Positions 21,406 through 31,931 of a stretch of 34,909 nucleotides of DNA are shown here, one piece after another. This DNA comes from Rhizophlyctis rosea. Lineage: Eukaryota; Chytridiomycota; Chytridiomycetes; Rhizophlyctidales; Rhizophlyctidaceae. The notes under the pieces are model-generated. The model was not told the origin of the DNA, did no database searches, and saw only the letters and a list, made by a program, of their open reading frames with translations. How positions within the stretch are numbered: position 1 is the first letter of the stretch; each line of letters starts with the position of its first letter. The position numbers and the translations under genes are program-made. The DNA lies in assembly GCA_027596075.1 (NCBI GenBank), contig JADGJC010000382.1:1-34909 (forward strand), read 5' to 3'.

Positions 21406-21528
21406 CCCGGTATCTCGCAAAGAGCAAATCTTCTTAATAGATTCCTGCATCTGCCCGCTTGCGTTTTCGCGCGCTCCGATGCCACCAACCTATCGACAGC
21501 GGCCATTTTTTGTCAATTTAACGAAAAG

Positions 21529-21535
21529 TATAAAA
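21529..21535 (+). promoter_or_regulatory. Candidate TATA box of the Ecl1-like gene
   Basis: TATAAAA sits 148 bp upstream of the ATG at 21683, in a stretch without coding character. Confidence 0.45.
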
Positions 21536-21682
21536 GCAGTGGGGAGACCTCATACCTTCTCGTTGACACTCTTGTTATAAGCTCGACGACCTGTTTGAGC
21601 GCGTAGCCCTGTTCCAAGTTCCTCCAACAGAGCATCCCAACGCTTCCATTCGTCCACCACCCGACCTCCACAAATCCAAACC

Positions 21683-22219
21683 ATGACACTAACCGTCGAC
21701 ATCGACTGGTGCATCGCCGGCTGCGGCCAACACACCTGCGACGGTTCCCTCTACTGCTCAGCAGAGTGCCGAAGACAAGACCAAACATCCTCCCCCTCCA
21801 CCCCACCATCCTTCTCCCCCTTCTCATCCCTCCTCACAACACGCCACACCCACTCCTCCCCGCCCAAATCCCCAACCTCCTTCAAGTTCTCCTCCTCCCC
21901 ACCCCGCACCTCCTTCGACTCAGACCTCGACGACCACTCCTACCTCCGCTCAAAATCACACAGCACAACATCTTTAACAAGTCTACACTCCCTCTACGCC
22001 TTCCCATCAACGCCGTCTCGCACTTCATCGTCCACATCATCATCTTCATCATCAACACCACCACAACAACAACCCCACGCAACAATCACGATCCGCAACC
22101 GCTCTTCCTCGCCGCGTCATCATCGTTCCCATGATTTCTATGGAGGGAAGGACACGGCGGCGGGGGCGTCGTATTTGCCTTTGGCGGGGTTGGCGGGGGT
22201 TGGTGCGGGTGGGTATTGA
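21683..22219 (+). CDS. Ecl1-type life-span regulatory zinc-finger protein
   Basis: A single-exon gene of 178 residues. The N terminus, DIDWCIAGCGQHTCDGSLYC, followed by SAECRRQD, gives the Cys pattern C-x3-C-x4-C-x5-C-x3-C. This is the hallmark of the short zinc-binding start of fungal Ecl1-family proteins (extender of chronological lifespan, known from fission and budding yeast). The rest (residues 35-165) is Ser/Pro/Thr-rich and disordered, and it ends in a Gly/Ala-rich tail (GLAGVGAGGY). Family members are small nuclear or cytoplasmic regulators induced by nutrient limitation; no such regulation can be read here beyond a TATA box at 21529. The ATG at 21683 is in good context (ACCATGA), and the motif starts six residues later, supporting this start. 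The extra G between the first cysteines is slightly unusual. Confidence 0.75.
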   Translation: MTLTVDIDWCIAGCGQHTCDGSLYCSAECRRQDQTSSPSTPPSFSPFSSLLTTRHTHSSPPKSPTSFKFSSSPPRTSFDSDLDDHSYLRSKSHSTTSLTSLHSLYAFPSTPSRTSSSTSSSSSSTPPQQQPHATITIRNRSSSPRHHRSHDFYGGKDTAAGASYLPLAGLAGVGAGGY

Positions 22220-22752
22220 TGAGGTGGGGCTTAGTGGCGGGAGTTGTAGTTTTTCTTGTAGAATAGTTTCTTTTTGCGGATTGGAGAGAGAGGAGAGTAT
22301 ACCCGGAATCACTGGTGCTCAAGCTGTTACCGTCTGTACCTATGTATCGGCACGAGTATCGCGAGAGTGTTGGTTCTTTTGGACGGGCGATGTGTAAATC
22401 AGTTCTACAAGCTTTGCGAGATTGCACTAATTTGGAAAGTCTCAAAATCGCTATGATCGTAATGTACATACAAATGAAGAGATCGTTTGCAATGCAAATA
22501 GGAAATACTTTGTGCAAAGTGATTTCATAGAGTGTTTGTTTCCGTGAGTGCACTTGTTCCCCAGTGTGGTGAGTGCGACTTGGGAAGTGAATCGCGACTT
22601 TGGATGGGAGGGTTCGTCATGGTTTAGAGGGAATTCTTGATTGTAATTACAGCAAATTCTATTCTCGTGAACTGAACACTCTTTCGCTACGGTACTGCAA
22701 GAACTTATTACTCCAGCCCCCCCCCCCCCCCACGACAAAAACACCAAGCACC
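22220..22752. other. Convergent intergenic spacer with C15 run
   Basis: About 530 bp between the Ecl1-like gene and the 3' end of the following minus-strand gene. A 15-base C run lies at 22717-22731. I see no gene. Confidence 0.5.
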
Positions 22753-24430
22753 TTACAAAGTCCCCCGACTAAGCCGCCTGGCCATCCCGTCAAACGAAGC
22801 CCTCCCACCAACAACCGTCTGATACAACTCACGGAACTCGTCCGTGCGAATCAGCGTCGTGGAAGGTCGAGGCAGGCTCATCTTCGATGCCATCGACGCT
22901 GTATCAGTTGTCGCCATGGGCGGTTTCGGAGGCGGACTAAGCGTAAGGTGCGGGAACCTTGGTTCATTGATTTCGGTTTCGGGTGTTGCTGGGTGGATCG
23001 TGATTGCGGGGATTGGTGTTGTGGGAGCGGGTGGTGGAGGTGGGAGTGGATGGTCGCTACGTTCGTGCTGAACGATGACCATTGTCTCCTTCCCACCCCT
23101 CTTCACCCCTCCTACACTCTCCACCGACCCTCCCCCATGCTAATAAAAAATGTACCTAATAAACCACACAACACAACCAACACAGCCCACCCCCCCCCCC
23201 CCCCCCACAAACAACACAAAANNNNNNNNNNCACTCCCACCCGACCCCCCCGTCCCAACCGACCTCATCCACCCACCCACCCCCCTCTGCTCATAAAAGC
23301 CGCCACCCCTCTCCTTCCCCTTCTCCTTCATTCTCCGCCTAACCAAACTCCCCGCCAAAGGATTACTCACAACAACACTCTCAACGCTCCCCACGCTGAA
23401 ATGTCGTACGCTCCGTTTGGCTGTCTCGCTAGCCTTCGTTTGGATGCTGACACGCATCCCTTCGTCGCGGCTTTGGGTTGTCATCGTACTCTTGCGGGTG
23501 GAGCGGGAAAGGGTGCGCATGAGGTGGCTGGAGGAAGGGTTTGGGTGGTATGGTCCGTGGCGGGTGGTTGTTCTTCGGAAGGGGGTCGAGATGGGTAGAC
23601 ATGGTGCACAGATTCTCAAGCGGGTGAAGAAGGAGCTTATAGAGGTTGTCGTGCGTTGACGCATGGACCGTTTTGGAAGTGGTGGTAAGGGACGTGGAGG
23701 ACGTACGAAATCCGTTCCTGCTCATCGCTCATCAGTCACAGCGCCTTATTGATCATCAACTAACCATAATCACAATGTAACCTACTCATTTTAGGCTGAA
23801 ACCCAACCGACGTCCGATTCACAATAGTCCTCTCATTATCTTCCTCATTGCGTCTCTCATACCCCACATCACGACCACCAACACCACAAAGTCTCGCACT
23901 CCCCGCCACAGTCGAAACCAACGTCGCTTCAGACACATCAGACATCCGCGGAGGACCAGAAACCTCCACGCGCATTGACGATGAAGCAGACAGGACGGTT
24001 ATATCGCCCAATGTTGGTGGATGGACTTCGAGTGATGAAGCGCCGGGAGCGGGTGTAGGAGGAGGTGTTGTGTCATATGCTACCAATGTATATAATAGAG
24101 AAGAGGGTGATAAGTCCTTCTACCATCATTGAAAAGAGAAACCAAAACTCAAGACAAAGTCTTACCATCACACCCCTCTCCCTCCTCCTTCTCCTCATCA
24201 CCCACAAAAACCTCCCCACAAACCCCCTTCCTCACCCGTCGCCCCCTCCCCTGCAAAGCCCTAAACACCGACCAAACCGTCGACTGCTGACTACCCCCTG
24301 TACTGACATGCGTATTCGCGCGCGGAAGGGTGTTGTGGGTCGGAAGGGTGTACGATATCGAGTTGTCTGTGAAGGAGAAGGAGGTGGAGGTTGCGCTGAG
24401 GGTTGTTGTGTGGGGGTGGGGGGCGGTCAT
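22753..24430 (-). CDS. Unknown low-complexity protein, interrupted by an assembly gap in an intron
   Basis: I do not recognise this gene. On the minus strand, exon 1 starts at ATG 24430 (MTAPHPHTTTLSATSTSFSF) and ends at a GGTAAG donor near 24163. It joins in phase to an exon starting CATATGAC (AYDTTPPPTPAPGASSL) that runs to about 23780. Next is an exon starting near 23720 (TDFVRPPRPLPPLPKRSMRQ) that runs into Arg/Ser-rich sequence and then a Gly-rich end by 23250. A putative intron with the N gap and a C17 run follows. The last exon (to TAA 22753-22755) contains a proline run and ends RTDEFRELYQTVVGG then RASFDGMARRLSRGTL. Composition is Ser/Thr/Pro/Arg-rich and mostly disordered; only the last 30 residues look helical and conserved. 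Exon joins one and two agree in phase, which supports a real gene. Confidence 0.5.
23190..23231. other. C17 run followed by a 10-N assembly gap
   Basis: Seventeen C at 23190-23206, then 23222-23231 are N. The gap probably reflects failure to sequence through the homopolymer, and true length is unknown. Confidence 0.95.
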
Positions 24431-25052
24431 TGTTTTGGTTTTAAGGGGGTAGCGTTGGATTTGCAATAGGTTGGTCGGTTGATGTTATGAGGAAGGAAGG
24501 AAGAGGAAGGGAAGAGGAAGGAAGGAAACCCCTGTTTATTTACTGATGGATGGTTGTTTACATCGCTTTTGGCATGTGGGAGGCAATTCCTGCGTGATCA
24601 CTATCAGATAGATGAAAAGACACGCCACACACAATAAACTTTTGCCAATCCAACTCAACACTTTTGCTTCCCCCTCTCAGCTTCGCCTCCAAATTTCAAA
24701 ATGAAACTCGGAGTCTATTTCCGAGTTGTCAAATCATCCCTCGCAAAAAAGGCGGCGAGGTCAGTTCCACAATAATCAGTGTCCTTAGATGCGAACCCAT
24801 CTTTTCGTTGATCATTCGTACGCTATTTGGCTCTAACCAGTGCGACTCCCTGCAAAAGCCCACTACCCCAGGAAAACGCACAGACTAAGCAAAGCATACG
24901 CAATTATAATATTTACATACCACGATGGATGGTGCCGGAATATATACAGGATGACTGCAAGCACACTGACTCGCTCCCACACACTTATCCTTCCTACCCT
25001 ATCTGACCCAAACCCAACCCAAGTCACGACTTCCGTGAGACGCAACATTACA
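24431..25052. other. Intergenic between two minus-strand genes; purine tract
   Basis: About 620 bp. A GGAA-rich purine tract at about 24492-24528 lies just upstream of the preceding gene's start. No coding frame is supported. Confidence 0.5.
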
Positions 25053-25838
25053 TCATCCAGAGCGCTTGTAGGACGACAGCTCATCAATGACTGATTGAAT
25101 CACATCATCTGGCTTGTTGTTGAGACTGTGAATCAATGATCTCGCCTCATCCACCGAGTCCGGAGAGAGGTTGGCCAGCTGGGCTTGCTCGAACGCATGG
25201 AAAAGTGCTTTGTTTTCGTCGGCGGGGTCTTTTGGGTGTTGGAGAAAACTGCGGGAGGAGCGAAGTTGTGAGCGGATTTTTTGCGCAGAGGCAATTCATG
25301 TACATCTGCAATGTTTGAAGGACATTTTTTGGGGGGTGGAAGGAATCAACTTACCCTTTGACAGCTTTGATTGATTCTCCGGAGTAAAAATCGAACTTGT
25401 TGCAGTAGTTGAATGTTTTGTTGAAGACACTAAATATGGAAGAGGTTAGCACCGTGAATTATAAACGTTTCACATGAATCAGAAGCAATGTGTTCAAGGC
25501 AGAGACAAGCACGAGAACTTCGTGAAATTTTATGGCATATCGGGGTTTCGCCTGCGAAAGTCATGCTGCTTCAAGCAGGGCTGGTAAAGACTTACTCAAG
25601 TTTTTCTGGTGCAACGGGAAGGTCATTCTTCAGCCGCAGTTCGAGCAAGCCTTTTGCTTCAGAAATGAGGAGCGCTTTCTCGTTTTGGTAAGCTGGATGC
25701 ACACAGACGTCGACATAGGGCCACGTTGAAACTGTCAGCATCGAGCTTTCCCAGTTATTGTGCAGCGAAAGGCTAACCTGGCCCGAATTGAAGGTATGCG
25801 GCATCAGTGGGATCTTCGGCGCCTCGTCTCGACATCAT
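25053..25838 (-). CDS. RPB4: RNA polymerase II subunit Rpb4
   Basis: Four exons (25838-25778, 25692-25596, 25429-25355, 25248-25053) with GT-AG borders total 429 nt, or 142 residues, the same length as human POLR2D. In order: a short N-terminal tail (MSRRGAEDPTDAAYLQFGP), LLISEAKGLLELR, a KTFNYCNKF block equivalent to the KTLNY element of the family, then the HRDC-like end with FEQAQLANLSPDSVDEARSL and IQSVIDELSSYKR. Rpb4 pairs with Rpb7 as the stalk of Pol II, acting in initiation, termination and mRNA export or decay. The two adjacent ATGs at 25838 and 25835 make the exact start ambiguous by one residue. All phases agree. Confidence 0.9.
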
Positions 25839-26547
25839 GATTTGCACGATATATGATTGTTTGGAGCGAGTATGGCGAGCAAGAGCAGTTTGCTGTGTGT
25901 AGATCTGAAAAAGTTGGTGCGAAAGCTCGTGAGAGGCTGCGGCGGTGGAGTGGTGGAATGGCCTAGGTGTGGCTTTGGTGGCAACACATTGGTTTGAGTA
26001 ACACCAGGGGATCCATCCATAACTTCATAATTAATCAATCAGCATGTCCATCAGCCATAAAACACCTTGGGAGCCTGTTGGTCTTCATCACCTCACTTTC
26101 CCAACAGTGTCTCAAAGACGGTATCCAGAGACCTCGGTGGAGCTTTCACATCTGCATCATTGGTTAGCAGGATGGGAACGAAATAGAGCCCGCTGACTCA
26201 AACAGAACATGAATCACCCAAACTCAAGTTTCGAAACTTACAAAAAATTGCTACATTCACTTCGAGAGATGCATTCAAAACTGTTTCGGTGTGCAGCTTA
26301 TGAGATGGGACGCATTGCTAGCAGTCAGTTCACCTTTGCGGTGTCAGTTGGCTATGACACTCAGTACATCAAAGCGCCTCAATCAGACCACCGACGGTGA
26401 TGTTTCTGTCTATGCTCGGTAAGCACAACGCATCTCGTATCCAATCCCCCCGGCGCCAAACCAGAGAAGTATAAATTGAGCCCCAACCTCTGATCTTCCG
26501 TCACAGTATCTCGCAAATCACTCTTACTACCCCCTTCACATCCAACC
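25839..26547. other. Divergent intergenic region with candidate TATA box
   Basis: About 710 bp between RPB4 and the secreted-protein gene. TATAAA at 26470-26475 is 73 bp upstream of the latter's ATG and is its likely TATA box. A C/T-rich leader (CTTACTACCCCCTTC) follows. No other coding signal is seen. Confidence 0.5.
26470..26475 (+). promoter_or_regulatory. Candidate TATA box of the secreted repeat protein
   Basis: TATAAA 73 bp before the ATG, followed by a pyrimidine-rich leader, a common arrangement for strongly expressed fungal genes. Confidence 0.5.
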
Positions 26548-27528
26548 ATGAAGCTCATCCATCTCCTCGCTATTGGCCTGGCTGCCACCCAAGCCATCGC
26601 TGCTCCCACCACCCCTCCTCAAGATGAAGATAACGTGGCCACAGCGCACTATGACCAACACCCTTCTTACAGCTCCACCCTCGAACATGAATACAGCCCG
26701 TTGCATAATGCCCATAACATCAACACCGGTCACGAGCAGTACGAGCACAACTACAACCCATCCTTCAATCCTCAACACCCTGCCGGTCAGTACTACCACG
26801 AGCTCATGAATCGTCCTAGCGGTCATGAACAACCAGAGCACAATTACCACCCAACTTCCCATCCTCAACACCCCACTGATCAGTACCACCACGAGCTTGT
26901 GAAGCCTCCCAGCACCCATGCCATCGTGGAACACGACAATGTCCTTTCGCCCGCTGGCACCAGCACTCATGTTGGGGAAATGTATGCCTTGCCCCGCACT
27001 CCTGCTGCTTCCCGCATGATCCGGGGCCCATCCACTGGTTATACCACCAATGCCCCCACTTCTGCTGCTCCCATCACCCCTCTCGTCGCCCCTATCACCC
27101 CTGCTGTCGCTCCGACCACTGCCATGGCAAGCCCCATGACAACCGCCGACGACCCTTTGATGGCTGCCGACATCAACGACCCAGCCTATGCCACCTTCGA
27201 CCCGGACACACCCATTGGCGACCCAGCCTATGACCCCCTCGACCCCGACGCAGCCGAAATTGCCGGCTACGGCTACCCTCCGTACCCCACCCCTTACCCT
27301 CCTCCCACTTACCCACCCTACTACCCGCCCTACTACTACTACTACTGCTACCCTCCTTACTACTATCCTCCTGGCTACTATCCTCCTTACTGTCCGCCCT
27401 ACCCTCCTACCTACCCCACTCCTTACTCTACTGAGTATGGTGGAGAGGAACGCGGTGGTAGACGTAGAGGTGGTCGTCGTATGGGTGGGGGTGGTCGCTC
27501 AGGTGGTGGAGGTGGAGGTGGGTACTGA
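26548..27528 (+). CDS. Secreted Pro/Tyr-rich repeat protein with RGG-like Gly/Arg tail
   Basis: A single exon of 326 residues; no named family recognised. Residues 1-18/19 form a clear signal peptide (MKLIHLLAIGLAATQAIA, cut before APTT). Residues 61-91 and 92-122 are two tandem 31-residue repeats starting GHEQYEHNYN and GHEQPEHNYH, rich in His, Gln, Asn and Tyr. A Thr/Ala/Pro linker (about 160-205) leads to a small acidic repeat (DPAYATFDPD and DPAYDPLDPD, 211-234). Next comes an extreme Pro/Tyr block at 241-297 with only two cysteines, then a basic Gly/Arg tail (GGRRRGGRR then poly-Gly, ending Tyr). Such composition is typical of structural, adhesive or phase-separating extracellular material; a wall or coat protein is my inference. 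Tyr runs could be oxidatively crosslinked. A TATA box lies 73 bp upstream. Confidence 0.75.
   Translation: MKLIHLLAIGLAATQAIAAPTTPPQDEDNVATAHYDQHPSYSSTLEHEYSPLHNAHNINTGHEQYEHNYNPSFNPQHPAGQYYHELMNRPSGHEQPEHNYHPTSHPQHPTDQYHHELVKPPSTHAIVEHDNVLSPAGTSTHVGEMYALPRTPAASRMIRGPSTGYTTNAPTSAAPITPLVAPITPAVAPTTAMASPMTTADDPLMAADINDPAYATFDPDTPIGDPAYDPLDPDAAEIAGYGYPPYPTPYPPPTYPPYYPPYYYYYCYPPYYYPPGYYPPYCPPYPPTYPTPYSTEYGGEERGGRRRGGRRMGGGGRSGGGGGGGY
26728..26913 (+). repeat. Tandem 93-bp in-frame repeat, two copies
   Basis: Copies 26728-26820 and 26821-26913 encode aligned 31-residue units (18-20 identities by eye) with conserved GHEQ, EHNY, PQHP and HEL positions. The unit keeps the reading frame, so copy number can change without breaking the gene. 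Confidence 0.85.
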
Positions 27529-28074
27529 GACGACACCATTCAGCACTCAAAATCGACTTGCCATTACATAACATGATATCATAGTATGGAACTTCATGTA
27601 CGCGACAGCAGGACGTAATGTAGCGTTGGACGTGCAAACTTTATTATTTTTATCATATCCTTATCTTAGTATCAGTATTTTGTGAGTTTATATTACAAAA
27701 GAGGAGAACAGCATTATTATAAATCGAATTGATTTGTGTAGCTGTCAATATGAATATCAATATCTCTCCCCAATCACGTCTTTTCTCTTGGATGGCACAA
27801 CGTACAGATGGTGGACATGATGCTTATTAAGGTCAACCTTGCTGAGGTTTCTCTCAAATGGATGCGAAACGGATGAAGAAGGACGTCCAGTAGGGGACGC
27901 GTTTCCCTCATGCGATCGACCAATATGCTTCTGAATATCTATCAAATCCAATACCCGCCCCAATGTAAATATCACTCATACCGCAGTTCGGAAGCAAAAT
28001 CCCCATCTCCAAACCCACATCATCATTACAACCACATCTACAAACCATATACAGTCCACAACCCCACCGCTCAC
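27529..28074. other. Convergent intergenic spacer
   Basis: About 545 bp, very AT-rich around 27640-27760, between two 3' ends. No coding frame. Confidence 0.5.
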
Positions 28075-31000
28075 TTACACCCCCTCCCCCTCCCCCGCAT
28101 CCTCCTCCTCCGGCAAAAACGAAAATAACGCCTGCAAAGCGGGCGTAAACTTCCCCAACTTCGCAAAAGACGCAACCCTAACTCTCATCAAATCAAACGC
28201 AATCCCAACATTCGGTTGATGCACCACTTCCCCACCACCCGCCTCCCCATCACTCCTCTTCCCATCCGCCAGATTAATAATAGGAATCTTCGGGTACCGT
28301 TGTGAGAAGTGTGTTAGGAGGAGGTTGCGGGCGCGCATTCTGGGTTTGTGGGTGTGAGTACTAAAGTGATGGTGATTGGAGAGAGAGAGAGAGAGACTTA
28401 CTGCCCTGCAACATCAATCGCCTCAGCAATCGTACAATGCCGCTTCGCAACGGCTTCCTGCTGCATGTCATCGTCCAGCGTTGCTTCGTGAATCAGCAAC
28501 GTAGCACCTTTCCCAACCTCGCTAAAGTCCGATGATGGTCGGCAGTCCCCAGAAAAGCTAATAAGAAACACATCAAAATCAGTCAACGCCTCCAACCCAT
28601 AACCTCAACATCAGAACCCCACCCCAACTTGAACCCCGCCTTCGTCTCCGTAACCAAAGCATAAGCCGAAGGACAATGCAACACTCCAACTGTTGTAATG
28701 TCCACCAAATCCAGTGTCTTCTTGAGATCCGATATGCTGAGAACACGCGTCGTCAGCCTAACCTGGCACAGTACGATCAAAATGGGATATGGGGACACTC
28801 ACATGAGATCCTCGACCTCCGTCCTCATCCCATCAGACGCCCACCGCACCCGTTCCGAATCCACAAACCGAATGCGATCGTACCCAAAGTCCTCGCAATC
28901 GCTGTACTCTTCCAGCCATAGCCCGTACCGTGTGGGGCCAACAAGGTACAGTATCGGCGCTGTGTTGGGATCTGCAGTGACCTGGGGATCGCCAAATGCC
29001 CGTTAGCCCTTAAGGGAAGTCGCTGCCTCCAATCACGAATTTGATGCAATACCTCCTGCCATGCCTTCAACACCCTCACTATCCCAAGATGATGATCCGC
29101 ATGCAAATGCGACACGAAAATAACCTTCAACCGCGCCAAAACATCTTTCAACTCCTCTGGTCCAAAATGTCTCAGCAGCTGCCCCAACGTTCCCTCGCCA
29201 CCGTCCAGGAGGAGATTGCCCTCCGGCATTAGCACTATCGTCGAACTCACTGGAAACGAAAATTCATCAGAATTTCTCAGACGTTCCAGCCATCTCATAC
29301 CACACTAAAAGCCCTCACCATTCCGATATTTCCCCGGAATCGCAGCTCCCGTCCCCAGCGGCACCACCTCAACACCCTTGACCTCCTCCCCACCCTCTTC
29401 ATCAACGTCCATAGACCCATCAGCTTTCAACTCCGATGTCGCAGCCTCAAATTGATCAAACCCTAGCCCCTTCTCAGCCAACTTCGGCACTTTCCAAATC
29501 TTTTCGAACTTTAAATTCGGTTCGATCTGGAAGATCTCTAATGGTTCCGCAGGTCTCATGTTTGCTGGTGGATCTTTTTGCGGACATGTTTATTAGCGCA
29601 GGTCGTGACAGACGCTGCTTGATGCAATGATGTACATACCTTTCATCTTCATTAGCGGTTCTTCAGATGCAAAAGGGAGGGGGAACACCGCAGGATCCAA
29701 CGCGTTCAATTGATGCATTACGGTAGCTGACGCGTGGAAGTTGTAACTGAACGTATTGTAGTTTCGGCTGACAAGGACATGCTGAAAAACCATCAAAGTC
29801 AATAAATGCTAAATGCCACCCAATCGAAACCTTACGTCAAATCGCAACACACCTGTGTCGACTTCGCAAACTTCTTAGCCCACGCGACATATCGCTCATC
29901 CTCCAATACACCATCGCCAAGAATGTGCACAATATATTTCACGCGGTCTTTGCTTTTGCTGTCTTGCAGGTCTGTGAGCGATTGCGAGTCAAGCACGGAA
30001 TCAATGTACGAGGCGTTTGGACAATCCAGTATGACAAAGATCTAGGTGCGCATGAGATTACAGTGACTTTCGGTGCAAGGTTCGCTTGTTAACCTTACCG
30101 AGCCAGGTCTAGATGGTCCGATGCACTGATGTGGCTCAACAATGTTGCCATCCGCCGTTGTTATGGATTCTCCTCTTGTCAACTTCCCTGATAAACCAAA
30201 CTTAGTCCCGAAGTCTGAAAAAAGTATTGCCAATACCTTCTCACCAAAATTTGGGCCCGGCTTCACACCAAGCTTCTTCGCCGCAACGGGGTCGAATTTA
30301 CCCGGCACAGTAGGACCTTCGCAAACATAACAGACAGAAACGGGATTCCGCGTGCACTGCGGCAATCGGTTTCCGCCCAATCGTCTAAGCTCTCCCTTCT
30401 GCGCAAGAAACCGGGCCGTTTCTTTCATCTTCCTGATCTCATTCGCGCTCAAGCCCTCCAAAGCAGGATTCGTCTGCGTAGGCGCCTCAGCTCCTTCTTG
30501 GCCATTTGACTCCTTCGGTAACTCTCCAATCGCGACTTCCGATTCGGTTCGAGCCGGAAGCACCATGATTGAATCCTCCTGTTCCCGCAGTACATCGGCA
30601 CCCACTTTCCGCTGATCGCCCCCGCTTCCAAACATATGATGCAACAGTAGCTTTTTCAACTGATAGCCGGTCGGGGATAGGTCATCTTCGCTCTTGCGTT
30701 TCAAGCTACTTTGCGGAGGAGTGTCGGTGATGTCTTCGCGGAGTTTTTCCGTTGCCGGGGTGAAACCGGTCGGGTATAGGTATATAGGTGATATGGTCAA
30801 ATTCTCATCTTGAAATTTCCGTCCTTCACGGTGGAATTCGTGGGTTTCGACTGTGAGGGATTGACTACAAAGGTTGCATACGAGATCAATCAATCTTATC
30901 ATCGCAAGTGTTGGTAAGAGACTTGAAGCCTTACCGACAAATGAAATGCCTTGTCGCCGCCATAAAGTGTGTGAGGTTATCCGGCCCATGCAACTTAAAG

Positions 31001-31403
31001 TAACTCGTTCCTCCATCCGCAAGCGTCAGCAGCATGCCTTCATTGTGACCAGAATGGGAATGTAAACAAAACGATTCGCGTGAACCATCGCAAAAGACAG
31101 ACAAACCATCATACCAGGAAGACCACCAACACAATCCCATGCAACCCTCGTCAAAAACATGTTCTTCACTTTATTTAAGCGAACTTTATGCTCGTGACAA
31201 AACCGTTGAGTTCCTTCCCCGCAATTAAACAAGTAGCGCTGCGAGTCAAAGTGCACGATAACGGAAGGACACATATCGCCCGTGTCGGTGCCGAGAATTT
31301 GCAGAAAGTAGCGCATTTTGGTCGTTGGAGTGGTGGAAAAGTATCTAGGGAGGAAAGACGGATGCCCGTATTGTTTGATGGAGGCGAATATCGAAGCGTG
31401 CAA
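28075..31403 (-). CDS. TRZ1: Long-form tRNase Z (ELAC2/TRZ1 family), tRNA 3' processing endonuclease
   Basis: A multi-exon gene on the minus strand. The N-terminal half: YFLQILGTDTGDMCPSVIVH, YLFNCGEGTQRF, LPGMLLTLADGG, LHGPDNLTHFM (splice joined at a GGTATG donor), then a long middle exon (30855-30115) with a charged linker and GVKPGPNFGEKV. The C-terminal metallo-beta-lactamase half: VEVVPLGTGAAIPGKYRN, LLLDGGEGTLGQLLRHFG, the metal motif FVSHLHADHHLG, FSGDCRPS, LLIHEATLDDDMQ and LLLTHFSQRYPKIP, with stop at 28075. As in the family, only the C-terminal half keeps the full HxHxDH site. The enzyme cuts the 3' trailer from pre-tRNAs in nucleus and mitochondria. Two in-frame starts fit this: Met1 at 31403 gives an acid-free presequence with RYFS, and Met30 at 31316 begins at the conserved core. 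Confidence 0.93.
28379..28396. repeat. GA dinucleotide microsatellite in a TRZ1 intron
   Basis: About nine GA units inside an intron near the 3' end of tRNase Z. Length polymorphism there should not affect the protein. Confidence 0.8.
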
Positions 31404-31931
31404 AACGCGTGAAGACGTCCTCCAGAAAGCGTAGGAAGGAGCCAGAGCGACCGCGGATAGCGAAGTTGTCTGCTGAACGCCCCGATAGTATATGACCTGC
31501 GGGAATATAAATACAAATTTCTCCTCGGAAAGGTGGGAAAGTGTTCAGCGATGAACAAAACCTGGAGAAGAGAGGATCGAGAGTTGAAATGAGAGGGAAA
31601 CTTTGCCATGGAATTGGTAGGTGACTGTTTACATCTTGGACGCATACGCCACTAATGAGACATGGTGAGTCATATCCGCCTGGCTGTTCTTGCTATTTGC
31701 TGTCCAAAATATCGATGGATAGCGCTATTAGCACCCTATTGTTGGGGATGACATGGCGGTCTGGTGGTTGTTGTTCTTCGCTTCCTGTCATTAGAACCCA
31801 TCTTAAACCTTTTGGCAGAACTGTCCCCTTTCCCCTGAGCTCACAGCTACCAGCAACACCCACGCCAGCCTTGTTGTCAGTCACACTCTCTCAAAGACCA
31901 CTTCTACCACTTGTAAAGCTCTGTTTTCGAA
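31404..31931. promoter_or_regulatory. Divergent promoter region of TRZ1 and V-ATPase subunit f
   Basis: 528 bp between opposite start codons. AACGCGT lies directly at the TRZ1 start side (about 31404-31410). Open frames here lack coding character. Confidence 0.4.

Larger units (their letters stand above)
19128..21682. other. 2.5-kb stretch without a gene I can close
   Basis: No complete gene is recognised. On the minus strand there are coding-like fragments at about 19641-20290 (separate entry). The open frame at 20379-20819 has hydrophobic runs but no splice or family support. Near 21378-21405 is a 4-copy CCCAATG repeat, and at 21529-21535 a TATAAAA belonging to the next gene. Confidence 0.5.
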
